Source of the DNA: Didymodactylos carnosus
Lineage: Eukaryota > Rotifera > Eurotatoria > Philodinida > Philodinidae
Assembly: GCA_905250885.1 (NCBI GenBank)
Contig: CAJNOQ010000323.1
Location: forward strand, 1 to 54,940
Length of the DNA stretch: 54,940 nucleotides
Direction: 5' to 3'
Both the position numbers and the translations under genes were made by a program. Within the stretch, counting starts at the first letter, position 1. Every line of letters starts with the position of its first letter. A model generated the notes under the pieces. The model was not told the origin of the DNA, searched no databases, and was given only the letters and a program-made list of their open reading frames with translations. Of the stretch, positions 34,832 to 47,300 are shown one piece after another.

Positions 34832-35354
34832 GAAATCAACACTTTTGAATTTTTCGTAAAACGAATTTAATTTGTTGTGTGAAAACTGAAGATCGTCAGT
34901 CTACTGTACTATCTTCTAGTAAAAGAAATTTTATCGTCTACTCGATGTGTTTTTTTATAAATATAGAAATTCTTACATCAAAAAATAACAGCAGAACAAA
35001 AAGATCACTATGTGATTTTTTTCTGAAGAATAATATGTAAAATAAAAAATATATTGAAAAAACAAGATTAACGTCAGCAATTGACCAATATTTTCTTCTC
35101 AAAACACAATAGATATAATAAATATCCGTCATCGATCGATCAATAACGGAATTTATTTTCAAAAGACAATAAAACAAATAAATATATATATATATAATGT
35201 ATCACAAGGAGTGAGCCTAAGGAAAGAATCGTTTATACAGTCAAGAAAAAAACATAGCTGATTTAACAAAATAAAGCATTCTCTAATAAACAAAACAAAA
35301 ATTTTGCGCGTATATTGAAAAACAGCAACTAGATTTAGAAAAATTTTTAATGTA
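34832..35354. other. Gap between ZFYVE26 stop and ZW10 start
   Basis: 528 bp between ZFYVE26 and ZW10, both on the minus strand. AT-rich with a (TA)n run near 35188. It should contain the ZFYVE26 3' end and either a ZW10 promoter or only a trans-splicing outron. No gene seen. Confidence 0.45.
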
Positions 35355-38300
35355 TCATTGTTCCTTCGTACGATTTTCTAACCATTTTGAACAAATATCT
35401 TTCACAGCTGTTTGTCCTGTTCGTTGAGCATTGTTCAATATTAATCGGACAGTATCTTCTTTTCCCAAACGTATTGCTATTAAATAGGCCGCACGTAATT
35501 TACCAACAAATATGTAGGCATTGATCTAGAAAAATAGTCTTCGTATAATGAACAATCACTATTTATCCAGATAGTGATCTGTCTAAGAGATAAAAAGCTT
35601 CACTTATCCCAAAATACCTGTTGTCGCTATCGTATTTTTAAGTTTTCGAGTGTGTATAATTCTACATGGAGTCTATATACATGCTGTAGAGAAAGTACAC
35701 ATGTGTAGAGTGAATAGTCAAAGATTTTGATAGAAATTTTCTAAGTTTACTCACAGAATCGTCAATCTTATCTTCTTATCTTTCTTAATTAATGAAGTGA
35801 TGACGTTTTTCTCAGAACATGGTTTTAGCGGTGTAACATTGTATCAACTTCTCGACGATTCATCGTAAAACCTTCATTTTTTTTAATTTTAAAGCTAAGA
35901 CATTTATCTAAAGATTCATTCGCGGTGATTTTAGGGATCTAATCCCTAACCCGGATTAGGGTTATTTTCAGAGCTCTAATTTAAAATACGTGTAGAAAAT
36001 AAACGGAAGCGAAATTCAAAAATCGCTGCGAACAAAATTTCAGATTTAGGTGTATACTTTCATTTGAGACCATTCACAGCTTTCTGCACCTTCCAACAAA
36101 AAAGCCTTTACGCTTTTGCCTAGAGCCCCATTCTGCCCTTTGTCATGCAATAACTCGGCAGCCCTTCAATGTTTCGATTTCAAATTCTTAGCATAAACTC
36201 GTATGACAGTAAGCATTAGTCACTGGAAGCCCCATCGAAATCGAATGTAAGATAACAAAGTTTTTTTCTGACGGGGGTCCCCTTAACTTATATTAAATTT
36301 ATCCCCTTTGAGTTAACTTTTATGGTTCTGTGGTTCTTTAATTTTTGAGTACGCGAGAAGTTACTCGAATATTCCTAATTAAGACATAAACTGACGTTTA
36401 AAAGTTTAATTGTATCCAATATTCAAAAATGCTCGACTATGCTGAAGCTAAAATTGGCTTTTCTTAAAAATCGAACTGCAAGCGGTAAAAAAATACTTTT
36501 CCAGTCAATATGAAAAGATAGAATAAAAACTTCCCTTCAGACGTCTACGAGCTTCATGCAACCTTTCATAGACTACGTACTTATGATGATTACAAAATGA
36601 CATACTTTCTGAGCGTTCTTATCATGGAAATGTCATTGTACTACACTGAGTTGGACTGCTGTCTCGATTAGACATGTACCGACTATAACAGGTTAAAATT
36701 GTGCGCTCTTTTTTTGCAAAAAAAAAAAATCTTCAACAAAAATTAATTCTCTAAACTTTTTCTAACAACTGAGGTTTTTAGAGCGAACATTTTCCTACAA
36801 CATGAGTTATGAGCGTATTTTTCGGCTTGATCGAGTGGTTATGAAAAAAAAGATTTAAAAGTCCTATTGTCAGTTATAACTGATTTAGGGCTCTTCGTCA
36901 AAAAGCGATTGCAGCAGAAATAGAAAACATGAAGGCTTCCATCAGAGCTCATCTTGTAGAAAAATGTTTGCTCTACAAAACCCAGTTGTTAAAAAAATTT
37001 TAATACGCATACTTTTCATGGAATCCGTTTCAGAAAAAAGATGAAATTTATCGCCTATAACCTGTGCATACCTAGTCTCAAATCATCATAATTAGTCAAT
37101 GAAAGATCGTATACAGTTCGAAAGCATCTCGTTCTGATGAGAATTGTTTGTCCTATTTTTCTAGATTTCTCGCTAAAATTTTTCTATCGTCTCTCAAGTT
37201 CGGTTTTTCGGAAAATCGAATTTTTTACTTCAGCACATATGAAACTTTTCTACTGAAGTCTGAATATAACAAATGGATACATCTTCGATAACTCGTCAAA
37301 GTTTCAATTATCCACACTACTACTCTTTGAATGCCCTTGAAATATGATAGTTGAAGGAGAAAATTGCAAAAAACAATGGATCGTTCTTGAGCGTCACTTT
37401 ATTTTAGATTTTCATTATTTGATGAATATTTTCCAACCGTATAGAACATACAAAAGTAGGAATGAATAGATGATCTACTAACTTTTCTCACTTCATCCGC
37501 TACCTTTAAAAACGATTGACGTTTGTAAATATAAACTTTTGTATATATAAACTAGAAATAAATCTTTTCTTTAGTAACTGGCAAATTTAGTTTTTCTATT
37601 TAATCAGATTTCAAGTCAAAACTGGCTAAAATTTTCTCATTTTTATCTTCATTTGCACACATTTAATAGAGTATGCTTTTTATCTCTTGAATTTTAATCT
37701 GATATAGTCATTTTCACTCACTCGAACATCATCATTTTTTATCATTTGAATTAATCCATCTTGTTCCTTACTCTACAAGACAAAAAATATGTTAATAATA
37801 TGTTACAAATAGATTAATACTATTGTTAAAATACCTGTTCAACATCTGAACCTATTTGTCGTATACAACTATCGATAATTTCATCATGAAGTTTCGTTTC
37901 ATTATATCCATTTTCACGTAAACATGTTAATAGTTGTGCAATTAAACGATAATCATGTTTTTTACCAATTTGTTTTGCACACGATGTAAATACAATGGAT
38001 GGTGATAATGTAAATTCCTAAATTAAAAATAAATTTTAATTATTAAAAATAAAATAAAATTTTAATTTTTTATTTACTTTAATAATTCTATTCATAAGAT
38101 TAAAAACATTGGTCACTGTATCAGATATTATTAGTAGACCAACAAGTAATTCAACAATAATATCATTTTTAGCAAATAATGTTGGACAATTAACAAATAT
38201 ATTAGATCCATCATTACCATCTAAACGTTGAATTTGTGTATAAATAAAACGTGTCACATCGATTTGTAAAAGAATTTTTGCTTTATAACTAAAACAAGAT

Positions 38301-41300
38301 GGTATCATATTTTGTTAAAACTATTTTTTATGAGTGAATTTAAGACCATTTATATCATCTATTTCAATTTATTTGATTAAAAAGACTATGACTATACATG
38401 ATTCATTTTGTAAATGATTTAAAATAAACTATCAAGACTATTATAGAATTCACTCAACAATAGATTTATTAGAATATAAAAATTAAAATTATTTTCTGAA
38501 ATACCTATGAACACGTGCCAATGTTGATTCATTATTTGATGTCATAATTAAAAAATCTTTATTTTGTTGTTGTTGTTGTTGATAAAGTTCAAAATAATCA
38601 TAAGATTTTTGTAAAAAATCTAATCTATTTTCATATAAATCTTTATAATTTTTACGATTATATAAATATAAATCAATATATGTATAAGAAACATTTAAAT
38701 AATCATTCATAAATAATTGTAATTGTTTTAATGAATGAAAATATTTTTGTTCTTTTAAATAAATAGATGTTTGTTTTAAATGTAATTGAAATAATTTTTT
38801 CATATTTATATTATTATTATTATTTTGTATAAAATTAAGTAATTGTTCAATTTGTCCACATTTTAATAATGGTAAAAAAATATCATCTAAAAATATTTGT
38901 GTTAAACATTTATTTTTAAGAAAATAATGAAATGCTGATACATATAAATTATGTCTTAAATAGAATGCAATTATTAATGAATCATTACCATAATTTGTTA
39001 AATAATAAAGAATTTCATCAAAATGTTCACTTTGTTGTTGATTATATTGTTGTTTATTAATATTAGGCATTAATGATAAATTTTTATCATATTTTAAACC
39101 ACCATGAATAGATAATAATGGTTTTCGTTGTTCTTGTTGTAAAATATAATTTAATTTTATTAAACGATTTATTGGTAAACATGATTCTAAATAATTAACT
39201 ATATCATTTAATATTTTTTCTTGTTGACTTTTTGTATTTGTTATTAATGATATATTTCGTTGTGTATAATGTTTTAAATCATCATCATCACCACCACCAC
39301 CATCACCACCACTACCACCACCATTTAATGATACAATTTGTTTTTTTTTTAAACATTTTTCAAATTTTTTTCGTGCTTCAGTATATTGTCCAATATGAAG
39401 ACAAGCCATTCCCCATTGTATCCATATTGTATAACTATCTAGATTACATCTTGTTGATATATCTATTGCTAATTGATATCGTTCATCATCTAATAATTTA
39501 TTTCTAATTCTTCGTAATGTTTCTGGTTGTAATAAATCATTTAATGTTGGTAAATCACAATTGGCTGTATTTAATCGATTTAATATATCAATTAAATTAA
39601 TATACATATCACAAGATGATAATAGAGTATGATTTGTTGCAAATAAATTTGTATTATTTGACATTAATTTCATTTTAGCAGTTAATAATAAATTTTTAAT
39701 TATATTTAATACTAATCCATAATCAATTTCTTGATTTCTTCCATTTGTTGTACTACTTAATTGATCAGATAATTCTTCACATAATTTAAGTAATAATTTA
39801 CCAATTTCATATTGATCACTATGTAATTCAATAATAGATAAACATAATGAGATACTTGGTGATTGATCATATCGAAATTCTTCACGTAAAATTTTATTAT
39901 CATGTAAATTTTGTGTTAATTGATATTTTAATTCTTCATTATTTATATCTTTTTTATTTTTTGATAAAAATAATTTATTTGAATTTTGTTTTGTCAATAA
40001 AGATGATGTATTTGTTCGTTGTTGATAATTTGTTCGTGCAATACGTGTACGAGTATTGTGTTTTGATAATGGACTTATATTAAAATTTGAACTTAACATT
40101 GATAATGGTGTTTGAAATGTATTATTCTCCATTGGACTATTACCAAATAATAAATAATCAGTAGATGATATTGATGATGAATCATCTTTTATAATTAAAT
40201 TTTTTTTATCTAAATAGATATTTGCAATGGATGGACGTTCAAAAGCGAGAAGAGAACGAGTTCGAATATCTGTACGATATAAAGATTGTTGTTGTCGATC
40301 TTCTGTTTGTTTACTCATATTATTCAAATATTCTTGATCTTTACTTTTTGTTCGTGTTAATTGTTGATTTTGTATAGTTATTTGTTCAACACAACTTTTA
40401 CATGTTCGTTCAAGTTTTGTCTCAATCATTGTCAATTGTTCTGAACAATTTTTGCATACAACACGTCCACATCTGAACGGATATATTATTCGATAAATAA
40501 TAATAGATTTATTAATTATTTATTTCAACTTACCTTCGACAATGATGTCGTCTATTAAACATGGAAAATTGTGTTTGTTTACAACACATACAGATCGATA
40601 TATTTTCATCCTGTGTCCAATGTTCTTTTGGTGGTGCAACAAGTGGCATAATAAAAGTAGAACTTTTGACATCATTTATTTCAGCAACAGTTTTTGTTTT
40701 TTGAGAAGTTTGTTTTATTGGTGGTGTTTGACGATCATAAAATCTTGATGAAAATGATAATGATAGATTACTTAAAAAAGATGATGAATGTGATGGTATG
40801 GAATCTGTTGTAGTAGCCAGTGGTGAACTTATTATTGGTATCATATTGCTTGGTATAGGACTTGCATTTAACGATGAAGATGATGTTGAAGAACTATCAT
40901 TTGAATATTTTAAGGTTGGTTTTATTGAATTTGATGTTTGACTACTATTACGTTCTCGTTTATGATTAGTATTTGGTAGTAAGAATGGTGAAGAGTCAGC
41001 TGATGTTTTAGCTGATCTTATTTGTGATAATACTGGAGACAATATCATCGAATTTGACAGATCATTTCGTTCTAATGGTGTTGAAAATTGTATACCAGAA
41101 TGGCTACGATGTTTTGTTTGATAAGCATATTGTAATTGTGTAGAATTTAAAGTTGAATCATCATTTATTATTTGTTCTTTCTTATGTTTATTATTTACTA
41201 CGTGTAATTGAACGGTCTGTTTTGCATAATATTCAATTAATTGATCAATTTGTTTTTGTTCAAGTTTTAAACTCTCTTCACCATATTTTTGAATAAATTG

Positions 41301-44300
41301 TTTCAAATGTTCTATGGCTTTTTTAAGTATATCAATTGAAGCATTCATCACTAATTGTTCAATTATTAGTAATGGATATTCAATTAATTGAATGTAAAAA
41401 TCAGTTTGTTCATACGGTATACAATTGAAAAATAATGATAGACCGGATAAACGTAATTGTAATTTTGATTTATTTAATTGAGAATCTTTTCTAATAAAAT
41501 AATCATCATTAAAATTTTCTAATATATATTGAATTAAACGATATTTAACAAAATGTCGAGCAAATGGTATTGATAATGGAGTTTGTAGTTGACTAGAATA
41601 TTAAAATGAAAAAAATGAAATTGAAGAATTTAATAATTATTACAGTAATATCATCCATCTATCAACAGAAAGAGAAAAGTATATTCTTCAAACGAAAAAA
41701 AATATCTTACTTTGAAGATAGTTCATTATTATCCGTTGAATGTTCATTTATTATGTCATAAATTAATTCTGAACATAATTTCCATTTATCATTTAAATTT
41801 TCAATCATTTGAATAACATTTATTATTTTATCGCTATCATTTTCTTTTAATAACCAACTAATATGTTCTTCAATTAATTTCATTTTAATAATATTATTGT
41901 TTATATTCAAATATTTATACCATTTATGTGCCATATCATATTGATGTTCTAATATGAAAAGATCGGCAACAGCTGATGAATTTCTTAATGATTCACTTTT
42001 AGCCGATTGCCATGTTAAACATTTTTGAGATGTTTTTTTTATTGCTAATTCTGATAAATCATCGCTTGCTGATATATCTGATGCTAAACGTGATAAATAT
42101 TTATCAAATAAAATTTTTGCACATTGACATAATACTTTATAAATGGACATTTCATCTAATTTTGTTTGTATTAATATTGTATATTCATTTTGATTTTTAG
42201 ATGCTGTTAAACAAAGTTCAAGTAATGATATACAAACATTAATATTATATTTATACATAAATGTTAATGTTGAACGTATTAATAGACGAAAATCTTTTAT
42301 TTTTTTTATATAACGATAAGATTGTTCAGTGGTTTGTTGACGTGTTAAATTAATTAACGAAATATCATATAATGTTGAAAAATAAGGTGAATGAACAATA
42401 AATGATGGTAATAGAGATTCTAATATTTTAATTATTGTTGACCATTTTGATTCAGATGATAATTGTGAACATAATTGTAATAATAGATCATGTTGACTTG
42501 ATAAATCGTTTAATACTACTGCACGAAACCAATCATCAGTTAATATTGATTGTTGTAAGAGTAATGATGAAAAATATGTCTGAAGTGGTGCAAATGTTGG
42601 AGACGATGATAAAATAACATCAGTATTACCAACTACATTTAGTAGATGAATATTCAATATTTCTCCTAGAATTGGACATTTTTCTTTGACAAATTCAATT
42701 GTACGTAAATCAATCAGATGATAATCATGTGAAGATGGATGTTTTGTTAAAACATTGAATGAGGATGGTAAAGATGATGTATATGATGGTAATGAGTTTG
42801 TACGACGATGTTTTGTATTTATGAAACTTTTTATTAATGGTGAACAACATTGAATATCAAGATTCAGAGCAAATTCATTATCGGGTAATAACATTTGAAT
42901 TTTGTACGATTGAGGGATGGTGGTAGAATCTAAAGTAAAAAGAAAATGTTTCATCATTAAATTGTCACATAGTCAATCTATTATCATAGCACAGATACAA
43001 ACTTTCCGTTTTTTTTCAGAAAAAAAATGAAATGAATAATACAGGGTAGCCTAAAAGTGGCTTTACCGAGGTAAACACACATTATTCTGTATATGTTTAT
43101 TTTGATTGAGCTCGTTTTTATACCAAAAGATTTCCCGTTGAATTCTCTATAAAAAAATGTATTGACTATTTTGTTGCAAAATTCGAAGGTGCAAAATGCC
43201 ATGAGAAATCGTGAGAAGTACCAAAATGTAGAAAAAATAAACGTATTTTCTCAAAGAGAGCGAAACTTTTTCGAATGGTTTCACAAGCATTAAACCACAG
43301 CTTCAGTATAGTTTTAAATACGCTCTTTCTCGGCGTGTAGAGTGAAAATCATTTGAATCTGAATATCCGACGCAGAGATTAATTTCTCAGCAATCAAGTG
43401 AAAATAGCAAAAGTTGTTACCTTTTTATTTGCGCAGTAGACCAAAACAGCTTTTTTCCCAAACCTTAGAGATCCAATCATAACGACTAATCATTTGTTTT
43501 CAAAATTAAAAAAATCAACCTGAATGGATCAAGTTTGACTAATTTCTATTTGTTTATTAGAAGACTCAAATTTTTTGTAAAAAGTCGTCATTTTTTGAAA
43601 AATTGGCAAAAAAAAATGAATTCTTGCGCCCTCAATTCTAATTGAAAATTATTTAAATTATAGATGGAAAATACAGTTTTTTTGAGGCGTACACGGTCCT
43701 TACTTCAGCTTTCCTCTCTCACAAACTTTTAGCAGATAATACTATAAAAAACTGTTAACTACGTTTATTTTTACTTCTCACGATTTCTCATGACAGTTTG
43801 CACCTTCGGATTTTGCAATAGAATAGTCAATACATGTTTTTGTAGAGAATTCAACGGGAAATTTTTTGGTATAAAAACGAGCTCAACCAAAATAAACATA
43901 TACAGAATAATGTGTGTTTACCTCGGTAAAGCCATTTTTGGACCACCCTGTATTGTGATACAATGGTGATCCTTTTAGTAAAACAGAAGTCCGAAAAGAC
44001 ATAAAACTCGATAGAAATACTGTTAAAATTTCATACCATTTAATTCTGATGTTTCTGTATCGATTGCTTCTTTTAAAAATTGTTTTAAGTCATCATTATG
44101 CGTATATTTTGAAATAAAATTGAATAACTCAACTTTATCTAATCGTTTTGTTGTGTTATTAATAAATTGTTCGTATACTAATGCTGGAACATATAAAATT
44201 TGTTTATCCATAATATATACAACACAATTATTAACATAATCACTGACAGCATGATACAATTGTTCTTGAATGAGTTCTGGTGTTAATATCATAATTGGTA

Positions 44301-47300
44301 CCGATGATTTTGTACAATTTGTAAGTATAAATAATAATTTTGTATCATGAACTTGTGGTGCATAATGTAATATAGGATCATTGGAATCTAATTGAAAATC
44401 AAAATTTTCTAATAATGAAATTGATGGATTAAGACCATTACGTAATATAAAATAGCGTAATTCAAATAATGATAATTGTTTTAAACATCCAATATCAATA
44501 CGTGTTGTCATATCAAATAATAAATGTTCTAATTCATTTCGAAATGGTTTTGAGTATATGGTACGATCAACAGTTGATCGTATGAGTTCAATATGAGACA
44601 CAATTGTTAATAAATTATGTAAGTTTATAAAAAAACATAAACGTTGTTCATTATTTATCAATAAATTTAAATCTAATGTTCTTAATAATGGTAATAATGT
44701 TAAAATATCATCATAATCATTTGTTTCAATTAATTTATCAATATGTTCGAATGAAAAATATGTACGTACCGGTGATAATGAATTCAACGTTTCTAAAAGA
44801 TAAATTATAAAACAGATTAAGTTAGATTAAATTTATTCATTTTAATTTAACTTACTTCGAATAGAATCAATTAATTTTGTTAATAACGATCGAACAATAT
44901 TATCGGGATGTTTGATTAATGATGATTCATAACTAATTAACTCATCATTTGGTTGAATGTCATCTAAATGATCCATTAATCTTTTTAAAAATGTTGAATG
45001 TCTTCTAGGTAATTGTTTAGTTGTTTGTTTTTTGTATGAATAAATATCAATTGGTTCCATTAGAAGTGTACGTGGTGGTATTTGATCATCTGTATTAGTT
45101 GAGAGAAGTGGACGTATAATATTCAAAGTAACAGTCAATGAAATATCAATATTGAGATCAGCAGTTCTAATTTGTAATTGTTTCAAATCAATATCAGGTT
45201 TAGATATGATACGACTGATAATGGACATTGGTGAATTTTGAAGTAAATACGTTTCATTGATAGTCGACTGAGATGGTGTTGATATTGGAAATTTTTCTAA
45301 TAAATTTCGAAAACGTTGAATATAAGAGTAAAATATTGAAAAGTAATTTATTCTCTCTAATTTTGATGAATTTGTATTATCTTTGATTAAACTGAGAATG
45401 TTTATCTTTAATTGATCATTATCAAAGAAATCTGCTGCTGATTTAGTCAAATTTACCAATGAACTCTGTCCTTCAATGAATTGTTGATAATAGTTTACTT
45501 TGCAGTATTGATCGAGTCGAGTTAAATATTGAATTGTTTTCAATGCTTTAGTACTATTCAATGGAATTGTTGCATCACATAACATTTCACTAACAGTTGT
45601 CATTTTTGGATATAATGTTGATGGTGATTGATGACTTTGTTGAAATAGATAAGCATCACACAGCTGACTATAATTCGTTATCATATCTTTTATTGATTTA
45701 TTTGTTTTATTTTGATGTTGTTGTTGTTGTTGTTGCTGAGTGGTGTTAAACAGTGGTAAATAATTTAGTGCCATATCTATCAGAGTCTTAGTTACATGGA
45801 GAGAGTTCATGCTTAGCGATAAATCAAATAATGTTAGAGCAACATAATGTTCCTGTTCAACATACGCAGAACATGGTATCGTCGATAATGTTGTGGTACA
45901 TGACTCTACTAATTGTTCAACATCTGTCTGGATGGATGTATTACCAAGTGCTGACGATGCCAACTCTGCCAAAGTGTTCAATGACGATGTAGCAACTATC
46001 GTTGGCGATGTGTTAGAAACAACAAATACTTGAGAAGACGAAGCTGAATTTAATTTTGCTATCGTATTGCGAAATAATTGACTAAAACGTGCTTCGATAG
46101 CTAATGGATGTGATTCCATTTTAAATATCTAAAAAGAATATTCAACTACTTAGTAAATTCATACATGGTTTAACAATTAGTAAACATACTCGAATCACTT
46201 CATTAGCCGCCTCCATTTTTTCTTCTTTCAAACAAATTGCTAATAAATTTTCTCTTGTTGATAATATTTTGGATACATCTCCGTTGGCTGATATTTGCAT
46301 TTGCAAGGACGAAATGCTACAACAACAAAAAAAAACATGAAATTATAGTGGATAGTATATTAATATACTGGACTTTACCTGGAACTACTGCTTCCTGATC
46401 TTCGTGTACGACGCTTACGACGCCTTTTATGCCGATCTTTGGCTAAAACAACAAAATGACAACAACTGAAGAAAAACATGCCTTAGTGAATGAAAAATTA
46501 TTTTAAAAATTATCGTCTAATAACATGACATCTAATCTAAGATATCAGTTTTAATTTTTCTTTTTTTACAAATTTTTTTGTAATATCTATAAATATAGGA
46601 ACTTTTCAATCGATGTTACTTACGTAAAGGTATAATTAAGTTTTTTAAAAATATTTGTGTTCTCTCTTCATTTTTCGACGTAAACATAATGTCATTTTTT
46701 TCTTCAATGGTATCTGGCGATGATACTGTTGTTGGTATCAACAACTGATATCTCCATAATATTTCACTAATTATTGTATTTAATTTGACTAATCGTCCAT
46801 AAAATTGGTCAGTTTTAATTGAACAAATAAAACATTGATCTAAACTTGTCTCTAGCTCATTTGTTTCTCGATCAATCGATTTATTTTGTATTGCTTGATA
46901 TAATGTTCGTAATTCATTCATTTGATCTCTCAACATCAATAATATTTCACAGAGTACATTCTGATCTATCAAATAACCACTTTTGTACAAATATGACATG
47001 TTACCCGTTAAATTACTGACCGAACTTAGTGAACTACTATAGATGGACAAATGTTCATCATCATCATCTGCTTCATTTTGAGAAATTGTTTGTCCATCCA
47101 AGGATAAATTATTTCTACTAGTAATTGATACATGTAAACTTTCATTTGATATATGACTACGTATCGATGCGGAAATATATTTATCTGATGATGACAATGA
47201 TATTTGTTCCCTAGTAGTGGGCATTGTTGTTGTTATAATTGTTTCATCTATTTTTAATTGATTTTGTTGTAAAAATATTAATGAAAATATATTTTCTAAT

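Noticed and set aside
39232..39507. Plus-strand open frame with a His-rich run
   Set aside because: It is the complement of the Gly/Asp-rich low-complexity loop in a ZFYVE26 exon; no independent coding evidence.
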